Positions 35,605-45,036 of a stretch of 64,000 bases of DNA are shown here, in pieces. The stretch is from an uncultured Lachnospiraceae bacterium (GTDB taxonomy: Bacteria > Bacillota > Clostridia > Lachnospirales > Lachnospiraceae). The notes under the pieces are model-generated. The model was not told where the DNA came from. It searched no databases and worked only from the letters and a program-made list of their open reading frames with translations. Position numbers and translations under genes: made by a program. Positions within the stretch are counted from its first letter, which is position 1; each line of letters starts with the position of its first letter. Location: positions 157,319 to 221,318 of the forward strand of contig CANRNJ010000003.1 of NCBI GenBank assembly GCA_947631955.1, written 5' to 3'.

Positions 35605-36522
35605 CTACATGCCGCACATCCGCTCTACATTCAGCATCCCCCACCCCTGCTTATCCCACGAATCGCCCATATCGCGGGCGCTGTAGATCATCTGCCTCTT
35701 GACCTGCGCATTGTTCATATAGGGAAATTTCTGCAGATACAGGGCCGCCGCGCCGGACACGATGGGCGTGGCCATGGACGTGCCGCTCTTTTTGGTGTAG
35801 GAATTGCGGTATCCGTATCTCGAACTTCCGGTGCACTGGACGCAGCACGACACGATATCGGTTCCCGGCGCCACCACATCCGGTTTCCTGTGGTCCAGAC
35901 CGCCGCCTCCCCTCCCGGAATAATTTTCGCACAGATCCTGACGGGCCCCGAAATATCCGCCCTCATGGCAGCCTACCGTGATCGCCTTACGGCTTTTGCC
36001 AAGCGGCGAGATCGTCCCTGCGAGGGGGCCGTTGTTGCCTGCGGCGCACACTACCACGATGCCCCTGTCCCACATATCGTCCAACAGCTCCACCAATTCC
36101 CGCATGTGCTCGGCATTTCCTCCCGACCCGATCCCAAGCGATATGTTGAGGACCCGGATGCCGTATCTGACGCGGTTCTTCATGACCCAGATCAGGCCCC
36201 GGCGCATACTGTCGATACTTCCCTCGCCGTTATGATCCAGAACTTTGCCGACGCACAGACGGCATTGCGGCGATATCCCCTTGTACACGCCCCGTGACGC
36301 ATACCCGCTTCCGCCCACGCAGCCCGCCACATGGGTGCCGTGCCCGCTGTCGTCGTAACTGCCGCAGCGTTCGTTCACGAAGTCCGCGAAATCAATGACA
36401 CGGTCGCCAAAATCCGGATGCGTGCCGATGCCGGTATCCAGGATCGCCACACAGACCTCTGCCGTCAAAATGCTCTCCTGTACCAGATCGGTACACCCCA
36501 CCTGTTTTCTCACACGGTTCAC
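35605..36522 (-). CDS. Subtilase-family serine protease, probably intracellular (S8)
   Basis: A 305-aa protein that is essentially the catalytic domain. The triad is D in VAILDTGIG, H in DSGHGTHVAG and S in GTSMATPIVSG; AAGNNGP provides the oxyanion region. There is no signal peptide or propeptide, and it begins only about 25 residues before the active-site Asp, so it is expected to stay in the cytoplasm, like Isp/AprX-type proteases. GTG 36522 has AGGTGG eight bases upstream. It sits between the terminator of the sortase operon and the citrate synthase promoter and may be a single-gene unit. Substrate unknown; many Cys residues (about ten) are unusual for the family. Confidence 0.9.
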   Translation of the reverse strand: MNRVRKQVGCTDLVQESILTAEVCVAILDTGIGTHPDFGDRVIDFADFVNERCGSYDDSGHGTHVAGCVGGSGYASRGVYKGISPQCRLCVGKVLDHNGEGSIDSMRRGLIWVMKNRVRYGIRVLNISLGIGSGGNAEHMRELVELLDDMWDRGIVVVCAAGNNGPLAGTISPLGKSRKAITVGCHEGGYFGARQDLCENYSGRGGGGLDHRKPDVVAPGTDIVSCCVQCTGSSRYGYRNSYTKKSGTSMATPIVSGAAALYLQKFPYMNNAQVKRQMIYSARDMGDSWDKQGWGMLNVERMCGM

Positions 36523-36541
36523 GACGATTCCACCTGCACAT

Positions 36542-36583
36542 AAACAAAAACTCTCGACTTATAGATTATTCTATGCCGAGAGT
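36542..36583 (-). terminator. Terminator of the sortase/LRR operon
   Basis: Minus-strand hairpin with stem ACTCTCG / CGAGAGT and an inner paired ATAGA/TCTAT, followed by a T-rich run (complement of AAACAAAAA). It lies 130 bp downstream of the 951-aa gene and before the subtilase. Confidence 0.75.
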
Positions 36584-36619
36584 CCTGTCAGGTTCTGTAT
36601 GATATGTGAAATTTATGTC

Positions 36620-36721
36620 GTTTTCCTTTTTATGATGTTTTCCTTCTTATGCCGTTTTCCTTCTTATGATGTTTTCCTTCTTATGCCGTTTCCCTTCTAA
36701 TATTGTCTTCCTTCTTATGCC
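36620..36721. repeat. Six-copy 17-bp tandem repeat
   Basis: Unit GTTTTCCTTCTTATGnn repeated six times in register (36620, 36637, 36654, 36671, 36688, 36705). The last two bases alternate AT and CC in copies 1-4, giving a 34-bp higher-order period. The sixth copy overlaps the stop codon of the 951-aa LRR gene. Confidence 0.9.
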
Positions 36722-39570
36722 TTCCTGCGTCCGCTCTTTCTGCCGCCCCGGTAAAAGAACAGCGCCATGGCGGTACAGACAAGTCCGATGCACAAAAACC
36801 ATTTCGGGTGGATACTGTAATCGCCCGTATCCGGGGAATCGTCTTTTTGGCCGATAGACACAAACACCGCCTGCCCGTCTTTCACGTCCGCTACGGCTGC
36901 GCTTTCGCCATAATTATAGATGCCGTACGCCGAAAAATGCCCGGCCGTGAAAGTGAGCGCATCCAATCCGTCGGAAGATACGACCCGGCTCGGCACTTCT
37001 TCGAGCTGCCCGTCCGCATCCAGACAGACCACATGCAGATTATCCGTACCGACGCCCTGCGGGATCGGGATCGATACTTCCGCCCTCAGCCTGCCCAAGC
37101 CCGTGATCGGAACCCCTGTCCGATCGTCCGTGAGCGTCATATCATACGCGCACAGATTATGCGGGAGCCTGTTGCCGTACAGGCTCTTATAGACATCGCT
37201 GATCTCGGCTTTGGCCTCTTCACTGTCCTGAATCGTCAGGGTATAGCTGCCCTCCGAACCTTCCATCACCGCGCTGGCGATGCCGTCCTGAGGCAGCGAA
37301 TAACTGTTGACGTCCACACGGATGGCGCCGGATGTATTTTCATGGCCTGCCATCTCTCCACCGTCCTGTGTCAGGCTCTCCGGGAACTCGTCTTCGCCGT
37401 CCTCCAGCACATAGGTCCTGCCGTCTATCACGCAGTTCTCACCGGCGGCAGGGAAACTGCCGTTCCCTCTCTTTCCGACTATCTGCAGCGTGCCGTTTCC
37501 GCCTTCCGCGCCGTCCTGCGCCTTGCAGATCAGGCCCTCAAATCCGCCCTTATCATCCAGCACCGTTCCGGAAATATCGCTCACGCTCTGCGGAATGACA
37601 GCGATGGTACAGCCTTTGAACGCCTTGTCCCGATAAGCGTCGCGGTACACCTTGGTAGAATTAGTCCCGTAAGACAGCTTCGGAAGACTGCCGCCTTCAA
37701 ACACGACCGCGCGGACGCCTTCAAGGACATCCGCTGCGTCAAATGCGCGCAGGCCGACCGACTCCGTCGCCGCGCCGATATGCACAGCGGCGATCGGACA
37801 TCCGGCAAACGCTCTGTCACGGATCTCTTTTACATTCTTTCCGCCCTCTGCCGCGCTGAGACCAGTGCAGCCTTCAAAGGCCGCTTCTCCGATCGTTTCC
37901 ACGCTGTCCGGTATGATCACTCTCGTGATCGTCGTACAGTCCTTAAAAGCCTCCGCCCCGATAGTCTTGACCGAATCCGGGATCGTGACCTCGGCGCCGT
38001 TTCCTTTATATGCCAACAGAATACCGTCGCCCACGATCAAAAACTCGCTTCCGCCCACATTCTGCTTCCAACTGGTCAGCCACGGCGTCTGCGCAAAAGC
38101 CGACGCCCCTATTTCCTTGACGCTGGCAGGAATAACGATCTGTGAAAGCTGATCACAATGATAAAACGCAGCGTAACCGATCTCTTCTACGCCGTCCGGG
38201 ATCCTGATCGAAGTCAGATCCGACCTTGTAAAAGAAAACTCTCCCAGCCGCGTGACCCCTTCCGGGATCTCATAGGACGTCATATCGACTCCATAGTATG
38301 CCTGAGCCGCTATGACCTTTCCGTCCGCGCCGTCCACCACGGTATATTTCGGGAAAGAACCGCCCTTGGCGTCCTGCGAACCCTCCAGTCCGGGCACCGT
38401 ATCCGTGTACTGCCGGGTATCCTCCGGCGCGCCGCCCAGAGTTTCCCCTGTGGCTCCCACATTGACGGTGGCCTGCGCGTTATCGATCAGCACGACCGCC
38501 TCGCTGCCGATCACACGGGTCTTTCCTTTGACGGAGTCGTCTTCCTCCTCTTCCATGGCGTTCATGTGGGATACCTCATGATAATAATCCACCGGAGCCG
38601 AGATCTGCGGGACCGCGCCGTCCCCGGACGCCTCGTTCTGGCTGCCGGGAATATACGGGACCTCTTCCTCCTCCGATACTTCTATGTCGTCCAGGACCAG
38701 AGTCTGTGCAAATGCATCCGCGGCGGAACCCGGCTCCGCATGGATCGTGAGTCTGGTGCAGCCGTCAAACGCCGTGCTGTGTATGGTATTGACGGACGGC
38801 GGGATCGTGATGTCCCGCAGCCTGACGCAGTCCTCAAACGCCCTGACGTCTATATTCTTAACCGAATACGGGATCTCCACGGATGTCAGATTCCTGCAGT
38901 TGGAAAAAGCATAGGGAGATACGGCCGACGCCTGAGAGCTGATCTTGACGTCTTTCAGATGATAACAGCCCCAAAACGCATAAGGTTTGATCGTTTCCAC
39001 AGAGTTCGGCATCGTATAGCTTTCGCCTTTCCGACCCGCGAGCACCTGATACAGCGTAGTCCATCCGTTTTTGTTATATATGGCTCCGTCGTCGCAGGTA
39101 AATTTCGGATTGCTGCTGCTGAACTGGACCGTTTCAAGACTGTGGTCCCCGGCGAACGCCCCGTTTCCAAGTTCCGCAAGGCCCTCTCCCACCATGACCT
39201 CACGAAGGGAAGGACAGCGGGAAAACGCCGCGCTTTCTATAGTGACCACACTGTCCGGGATCGTCACGCTCTCCAGTTCGTCACAGCCGGAAAATGCCCC
39301 GGAGGCTATGACTTCCACATTTTCACCGATAACCACATGCCGGATACTGTCATTATCCGCAAACGCCCCCGATTCGATCCGTTCGACCGAACCGGAAATA
39401 GACACGTCCTCGGACGTGCCTGTATATTTCACTAATGACGTTTGATCCATCTGAAAATCAGATGTGGAAGAGGTATCCACCGCTTCCACATCCGATACAG
39501 GTATCTGTGTTACTGCCACCGCAGTCGCTATCAGCAATACACCGATCAGGTTTCTTATCTTTCTTCCCAT
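36715..39570 (-). CDS. BspA-type leucine-rich-repeat cell-surface protein with sorting signal
   Basis: A 951-aa surface protein. A signal peptide (MGRKIRNLIGVLLIATAVAV) occupies about 1-30. LRR_5 units of the BspA type (patterns such as AFSGCDELESVTIPDSV, with IGE.AF) form two blocks at about 50-290 and 415-650. A region without repeats follows, then a shared ~114-residue domain at about 776-889. The C-terminus has SPDTGDYSIHPKW at 912, a hydrophobic stretch and a basic tail, a sortase-type anchor. BspA-type LRR proteins are adhesins or host-binding factors. It is only 10 bp downstream of the 1811-aa gene and belongs to the sortase operon. The stop codon lies in the 17-bp repeat. Confidence 0.93.
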   Translation of the reverse strand: MGRKIRNLIGVLLIATAVAVTQIPVSDVEAVDTSSTSDFQMDQTSLVKYTGTSEDVSISGSVERIESGAFADNDSIRHVVIGENVEVIASGAFSGCDELESVTIPDSVVTIESAAFSRCPSLREVMVGEGLAELGNGAFAGDHSLETVQFSSSNPKFTCDDGAIYNKNGWTTLYQVLAGRKGESYTMPNSVETIKPYAFWGCYHLKDVKISSQASAVSPYAFSNCRNLTSVEIPYSVKNIDVRAFEDCVRLRDITIPPSVNTIHSTAFDGCTRLTIHAEPGSAADAFAQTLVLDDIEVSEEEEVPYIPGSQNEASGDGAVPQISAPVDYYHEVSHMNAMEEEEDDSVKGKTRVIGSEAVVLIDNAQATVNVGATGETLGGAPEDTRQYTDTVPGLEGSQDAKGGSFPKYTVVDGADGKVIAAQAYYGVDMTSYEIPEGVTRLGEFSFTRSDLTSIRIPDGVEEIGYAAFYHCDQLSQIVIPASVKEIGASAFAQTPWLTSWKQNVGGSEFLIVGDGILLAYKGNGAEVTIPDSVKTIGAEAFKDCTTITRVIIPDSVETIGEAAFEGCTGLSAAEGGKNVKEIRDRAFAGCPIAAVHIGAATESVGLRAFDAADVLEGVRAVVFEGGSLPKLSYGTNSTKVYRDAYRDKAFKGCTIAVIPQSVSDISGTVLDDKGGFEGLICKAQDGAEGGNGTLQIVGKRGNGSFPAAGENCVIDGRTYVLEDGEDEFPESLTQDGGEMAGHENTSGAIRVDVNSYSLPQDGIASAVMEGSEGSYTLTIQDSEEAKAEISDVYKSLYGNRLPHNLCAYDMTLTDDRTGVPITGLGRLRAEVSIPIPQGVGTDNLHVVCLDADGQLEEVPSRVVSSDGLDALTFTAGHFSAYGIYNYGESAAVADVKDGQAVFVSIGQKDDSPDTGDYSIHPKWFLCIGLVCTAMALFFYRGGRKSGRRKA

Positions 39571-39580
39571 AGGCTTCCCT

Positions 39581-42500
39581 TTATGTGGTTTTCACTTTAG
39601 CATCCTTATCCTTCTTGATAAACAGGATCACAGATAAACATGCAAGACCGATCGACAAGAACCACTTCGGATGGATCGGATCGCCGGTCTTCGGCGTCGC
39701 ATCCAGCATACCTTCCGTCAGATTACCCGTATCGACATAGATCGTATACGGTGAGAAGTGGGATGCCGTAAAGCGGATACAAGGCACGCCGTTGATCGTT
39801 GTAAAGTTCTCGTTTAAGTTCTCCAGCTGATTGCCATTGACCACCGCGCCCGCCATGTTATTGCCGCCGTATGCGACGAGCGCATCCGGTATCGGCAGCG
39901 TGATGTCAACGGTAATTCCCGAAGTATCCGTCAGCTTCACCGTTCCGGTGGAATCATACAGACTGATATCCATCGCATAGTACAGGATGTTGTCCAGACT
40001 GCCGTATTTGTTGGTCAACGCCGCCTGAACCGCCGCGGTCGCCTCGTCGGTCTCCGTGATCTTGATCACAAAGTTATCCGTCGAGCCGTTTACATTGGCC
40101 GAAGCGAGATCCTTATTTGAAATACCCGGTTTCGTGATATCCACGCGGGTGCTGCCGCCGTTATCTGCGGTGCTGACCGGAGTTGCCGCAGTATTTGCGG
40201 CCGCCGAAGCCGTCGTGTACTCCGCTGTGATCGTCACGTCGTTTGCCGGCATCTTAAAGGTCGTCGGCGTCGTGCTGACGCTTGCCAGCGTTACACCCTG
40301 CGACGTCGTCACCCATTTGCTGAATACGGAGCCTGCGGCCGGGGTATTCGCCGTGATCAGGACCGTTGCGCCCGCCGCATAGCTGCCGCTGCCGCTGCCG
40401 CCGTTGACGGTCACGACATACAGGCCGGACGCCGTTGCCGGTGTGGAACCGTTTGAACTTGAAACGGCCGTGCCGCTGCTTGTATTACTCGTATCGCTTG
40501 TGTTGTTCGCATTGCTCGTATTACTCGTATTGCTCGTCGAAGCCGGATTGCTCGTCGTATTCGTCGAAGCGGTCGAATTATTGGACGAACTGTTGGGCGT
40601 GTTCGACGTACTGTCGCCCGACAGATGTGTCGTGTCGTTCGACGACGATCCGCCGCTGGTCGCGGCTGCCTTATACTTCATGATGATCGTCTTGACAGAC
40701 TGCACATTGGTAAAGGTATCGCTGAATCCGTCCGGTTCATAACCGGCATGTTCCGGATGAGCCGGAGCCACCGCATCGCTGCCCGGATCGACATACTGCG
40801 TAGGGCCTACCTGCTTGCCGTCGACCCCGTCATAGAACTCGACCGGATATTTCCCGTTGATCGTCCCGTTCGTCGAATATCCCTGCGCATAGAAGAAACT
40901 GTCTTCATGGATCGGCTGCGCAAGATCCACATTGTTGGAGCCTACCCATCTCTCGAAGGTCCATCCGGACAGTGTCGGATTCTCCGGTACGACCGCATAG
41001 GCGCCGTCCTCCACATATTGAGGATTATCCAGCGGATTGCCCATCTGATCCTTCAGATCGCCTATCAGGGCATAATTCGCATCATAGAAAGATACCTGCC
41101 ACAGGGAACCCAGCGGATGGGTGTCGTCATACTGCAGCTTATATTCACGGCCGTACTGTTCGATATAACGGGATACCGCCGAATCCTCATAGGCTCTTAT
41201 CATGGTAGTGGCTCTCTTGTCACTGTCAAAAGCGCCGGCGGAGATCTGTACTTCATTGCCGTAAATCGTAAGTCCCGTCAGATTATCATCTCCGTTGAAC
41301 GCCCCACGCTCTATTTTGGTGGCCGACATAGGGAGAACCACCGTCTGCAGAAGATCGCAGTTCTTGAAGCAGTCTTCCGGGATCGTCTTAAGTCCCAAAA
41401 CATCGCGTCTTCCGAAATTCACCTCCGTAATGTAATCACAGTCCTCGAAAGCGCCCGGCCGGATGCTCGTGATATTGGCCAGATTCGGATCGGACGCCGT
41501 CGTAACGACCGCCGGTCCTACCAGATTGCCTCTTGCCGCCAGACACTCTTCCACCGTATAAGAACCGTCCTCGTTCTTGGAATAGATGATCCCGTTGACT
41601 GTCGTGTAATATTCGTTGTCCCCCACCGTAGTCATGGAGTAACAGCCTCTAAACGGCGCTTTGCCGATATCCGCGCAGGCATCGCCCAATATCACATATC
41701 CCAGATTCTCACAGCTGTCGAACGCATAATCGGGCAGATACTTCACGCTGTGCATGGTCACGGACGTGATCAGGTCGTTGCCCCTCTCGCGATTCTCTTT
41801 GGATGCGCCGCTGTCCTGATAATCGTCAAAGTACCCGCTGAACAGGCCCGGAACGCTTTGTATGCCGTCTTCGTCGGCAGGCTTCACGTTTTCATACATG
41901 AAACGGCTGTCGGTATCCCAACCGCCCAGTCCATTCAGATAAGTATTATAGTTTCCGATGTTGCTGTACCGTGTCGTATTCTCTTCTCCGTCCGCCGTCA
42001 GATCATGCCGGTAGCCGTACACATCGATGGACTCCACTCCAGCGGGGATATCGATGTTCTTTGAATAATATACGATATCTCTCTCTTCCGGCGTCGCCGC
42101 TCTGTACGGATCGTTGGCATCCACGATCACAGCCACATCATATTTGTTCCTTTCGTAATAAGGATCCGGATAATCCGCCGCGTACGCGGTGATCGGCTCA
42201 AACAGCCATCCGGCCAGCGACCTCTGCTCCGAAGCGGCCGCCGCGAAAGTTCCCGGATCTCTCCAGTCCAATGCCCCCGTATCGTCATTAAGCCAACGCT
42301 GCAGCTTGGCAGAATCCTGACAGAATGTCACAAACTTCGGACTGATCCACGGGCCGTAAAACTCGGAAGAATACAGCGCGTTCAAAGCGGTCGAATCCTC
42401 ACCGGCTTCGTTCCATCCTCTCATAAACTCCCTGCGGAATCCGTCATACTCCGTTCCCGCATAGCGCCTGTACCACTCGTCCGCTTTCATGTCCTCATAA

Positions 42501-45016
42501 GTGTTGATAGGATCGAGTTCTTTGTCGACAGCGCTATTTGCTTCCCTGACTGCACTCTTATACTTGTCATTCAGGAGCGAGCTGATCTCGCCGTACTTCG
42601 GATAATCCAACAGCGTGACCATATCCGTGATGGGATTGTACATGACTGTCAGGTAGGTGGGGGACAAACTCTTATAGCATACTCTGATTCCGTCCTGATC
42701 TTTTATGATATTGTCCGGATCCATCGCCCAGTCAAAAGGCGCGTATCCCTCTACGATATCCCCATGGAACGTAAGTTTGGAACTGCCGGTCTTAAAGGCG
42801 TCGGTTCCGACCGTAAACGCTTCATAGCCCGCCGACGGAGTGTTGAACGTCACATCCTCAAGAGCGGTGCAGTCCTTGAAGGCATTTGCCCCGATCGCAG
42901 TCACGGAATTACCGATATATACTTCCTTCAGGTTTTCCCAGCCTGTGCAGACGCCGTCGTTTAGGAGCGTGAGTTTGGAGTTGTCGCGAATGGTCAGCGA
43001 TGAAATCTTCTGATTCAACTCGTCGTCGCTGAAACAATCCGACGCGATCCCCGTCACATAAGTATCGCCGACTTTATCCGGGATCTCCAGATCAACGAGT
43101 CCATCGATCGAAGCATCAGGATTCTTCGTACAGGAAGTCAAAACGCCCGCGTCGTCGATACACATCAGATAATCGCCGTCGCTCACTTCGTAGAAGTGCT
43201 GATCGCCCCGGTCATACCGATAAGGTATAGGCTTCAATAGGGCGTTTTTGGCCTTCCATGTGCTTCGGCGGGGTTCAGCGGGATTTCTTAAGACATCCAG
43301 TTCCGGCCCCCATACATAGAAATCCGGATTTGTGACTGTTGCAAACAGACCATCATCGAACTTTGCCCGCCCGCTGGACTCCGGGAAATGTACGCATTGC
43401 AGGTTAAAGCAGTTATAGAACGTATTTTCCGGCACGGTAGCTATTGTATTACTGCCGTAGGAGGAAGGCATGGTCACGTTCAGCAGATTGGACCGCCCTG
43501 CCAGTATACAGTCTTTAAACTCGCTGATCGCACCCGGAAAGACGAATTCCGTCAATCCGCCGGTTATAACATTGTCCGCCGCAAACGCGCCTTCTCCGAT
43601 CTTCGTGATACCCACGGTGACCTCCGCAGAATCGCCGCGCTTGAAATTCACGCTGTTCAGGCCGAGCGCGTTAAAAAATGCATAGGCGCCGATATGGACA
43701 TCGGATCCCGTTATGCCGGAGAAATCCACCGTCCGGAGGGATGTGCAGTTGGCAAACGCACCCACTCCGATCATTTGAACTGTAGACGGAAACGTCACGC
43801 TTGTGATGCCTGAGCCGTAGAAACATTCGTTGCCGATCTCGGTAGTGCCCGCCCCGATCGTAACCGAGGTCAGGTCGCTGCAGTTCTTAAACGCCATATC
43901 GCAGACATTCTCAACGTTGTTGAACGTGATCTCTTTCAGGAAAGACCCTTCAAAAGCGCTCGTGCCGATGTATTTGATCTCCGGCGGAACGGTCAGATAG
44001 TACACGTTCCGGATATCTTTGAACGCCCCATTGCCGATGCCGATGATGCTCGCGTCCGTAGTATAGACAAAGCCCTGATCGTCAAACCTCAGCGTATTTG
44101 ACGGGGAACCCCCTTCCATCTTCTGCGGGATATATACATAAGTATTGATACCGCCCGCACCCGGATGCTCCGAGTCAATGACGGTTGCAAGCTTGCAGCC
44201 CTTATATTTTCCGTTCTCTGCATTTTCACAGTAGTATTCGCAGCGCTGATCGGTCGTCAGATCCGATATCTTCTTGCTGAAACTGGGTTCCACCGGTTTG
44301 GTTGCCTCGACCTCCGGATCTACCGGCTCAGGATGCTGCTCGTTCCAACTTGCCAATTCCGCCTCATAAGCAGCCTTATTGGCGGCATAACCGCTGGCAT
44401 AAGCCTCGTACTCACTCTTAAAATATTTATCGAAAAACGCTTTGTCGATATCCTGTATCCGAACCGGATCCTTGCAGGAATATGTAAAGGAATCCGAACG
44501 GTTGCCCACGCTGTCATGTTGTTCTTCGTCAAAAAATTTATCAAAATTCTCTGCGGTAACTTTCACATAGTCGCAGGTGACATTGGGTTTCAACTCGACC
44601 CTGTCCTGTTGATATGTACTGTTATATTCCTTAATGATCCCTCTGCTTCCCTGACCCGAAATAGTTGTCATATAGAATTTAAACTGCCAATCCATCTGGT
44701 ACAGACCGTCCGACAGGAGTTTGATCGTATACGCCGTGGTCAGATCATCAGTGCTTGAATGATCTAAGATATCGTTATTTTTCACCGAAAAATCTTCCTC
44801 GTCACCGTCAATGGATTCAATATCCGCAGGATAACCATACGGCACATTCTCCGGCAAAGAAAGCGGCATCCACCCACGCTCCTGTGCCGCCTCGTTCTCC
44901 GGTACCGGCACCGCCGCCACACCAATCGCCGTAATCATCAGAACAGCAGCCAGACTTCGTCTGACGCTTCTCTTCAACTTCCTTCTCGATTTCTTAACCG
45001 GTGCTTTTTTAGCCAT
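39581..45016 (-). CDS. Giant BspA-type LRR cell-surface protein with InlB-like repeats and sorting signal
   Basis: An 1811-aa protein. A signal peptide with a very basic start (KKSRRKLKRSVRRSLAAVLMI) is followed by a beta-rich region, then LRR_5 blocks at about 300-740 (AFANCTSLRTVDFSGI and related units). A non-LRR region rich in Tyr/Trp lies at about 745-1010, then more LRR units to 1300. Two InlB-like/bacterial-repeat segments (about 1300-1445 and 1532-1605) flank a Ser/Asn/Thr-rich linker (1447-1530). The C-terminus has the same ~116-residue domain as its neighbour (about 1649-1764) and TPKTGDPIHPKW at 1774, then a TM helix and Lys-rich tail. Probable adhesin anchored by the adjacent sortase. 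AAGGAG precedes the ATG. Confidence 0.93.
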   Translation of the reverse strand: MAKKAPVKKSRRKLKRSVRRSLAAVLMITAIGVAAVPVPENEAAQERGWMPLSLPENVPYGYPADIESIDGDEEDFSVKNNDILDHSSTDDLTTAYTIKLLSDGLYQMDWQFKFYMTTISGQGSRGIIKEYNSTYQQDRVELKPNVTCDYVKVTAENFDKFFDEEQHDSVGNRSDSFTYSCKDPVRIQDIDKAFFDKYFKSEYEAYASGYAANKAAYEAELASWNEQHPEPVDPEVEATKPVEPSFSKKISDLTTDQRCEYYCENAENGKYKGCKLATVIDSEHPGAGGINTYVYIPQKMEGGSPSNTLRFDDQGFVYTTDASIIGIGNGAFKDIRNVYYLTVPPEIKYIGTSAFEGSFLKEITFNNVENVCDMAFKNCSDLTSVTIGAGTTEIGNECFYGSGITSVTFPSTVQMIGVGAFANCTSLRTVDFSGITGSDVHIGAYAFFNALGLNSVNFKRGDSAEVTVGITKIGEGAFAADNVITGGLTEFVFPGAISEFKDCILAGRSNLLNVTMPSSYGSNTIATVPENTFYNCFNLQCVHFPESSGRAKFDDGLFATVTNPDFYVWGPELDVLRNPAEPRRSTWKAKNALLKPIPYRYDRGDQHFYEVSDGDYLMCIDDAGVLTSCTKNPDASIDGLVDLEIPDKVGDTYVTGIASDCFSDDELNQKISSLTIRDNSKLTLLNDGVCTGWENLKEVYIGNSVTAIGANAFKDCTALEDVTFNTPSAGYEAFTVGTDAFKTGSSKLTFHGDIVEGYAPFDWAMDPDNIIKDQDGIRVCYKSLSPTYLTVMYNPITDMVTLLDYPKYGEISSLLNDKYKSAVREANSAVDKELDPINTYEDMKADEWYRRYAGTEYDGFRREFMRGWNEAGEDSTALNALYSSEFYGPWISPKFVTFCQDSAKLQRWLNDDTGALDWRDPGTFAAAASEQRSLAGWLFEPITAYAADYPDPYYERNKYDVAVIVDANDPYRAATPEERDIVYYSKNIDIPAGVESIDVYGYRHDLTADGEENTTRYSNIGNYNTYLNGLGGWDTDSRFMYENVKPADEDGIQSVPGLFSGYFDDYQDSGASKENRERGNDLITSVTMHSVKYLPDYAFDSCENLGYVILGDACADIGKAPFRGCYSMTTVGDNEYYTTVNGIIYSKNEDGSYTVEECLAARGNLVGPAVVTTASDPNLANITSIRPGAFEDCDYITEVNFGRRDVLGLKTIPEDCFKNCDLLQTVVLPMSATKIERGAFNGDDNLTGLTIYGNEVQISAGAFDSDKRATTMIRAYEDSAVSRYIEQYGREYKLQYDDTHPLGSLWQVSFYDANYALIGDLKDQMGNPLDNPQYVEDGAYAVVPENPTLSGWTFERWVGSNNVDLAQPIHEDSFFYAQGYSTNGTINGKYPVEFYDGVDGKQVGPTQYVDPGSDAVAPAHPEHAGYEPDGFSDTFTNVQSVKTIIMKYKAAATSGGSSSNDTTHLSGDSTSNTPNSSSNNSTASTNTTSNPASTSNTSNTSNANNTSDTSNTSSGTAVSSSNGSTPATASGLYVVTVNGGSGSGSYAAGATVLITANTPAAGSVFSKWVTTSQGVTLASVSTTPTTFKMPANDVTITAEYTTASAAANTAATPVSTADNGGSTRVDITKPGISNKDLASANVNGSTDNFVIKITETDEATAAVQAALTNKYGSLDNILYYAMDISLYDSTGTVKLTDTSGITVDITLPIPDALVAYGGNNMAGAVVNGNQLENLNENFTTINGVPCIRFTASHFSPYTIYVDTGNLTEGMLDATPKTGDPIHPKWFLSIGLACLSVILFIKKDKDAKVKTT

Positions 45017-45036
45017 TGCTCTTCTCCTTCACGCCT

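Noticed and set aside
36620-36721. Possible CRISPR array from the 17-bp repeats.
   Set aside because: The repeats are directly adjacent with no spacers and no cas genes are nearby.
40480-40680. Dense short repeats in the DNA of the 1811-aa gene.
   Set aside because: They encode the Ser/Asn/Thr-rich linker and are explained as low-complexity coding sequence.
36703-42064. Several long plus-strand frames (up to about 480 codons).
   Set aside because: They lie antisense to the two LRR genes, have no RBS and show His/Arg-rich shadow composition; the minus-strand genes have signal peptides, repeats and anchors.
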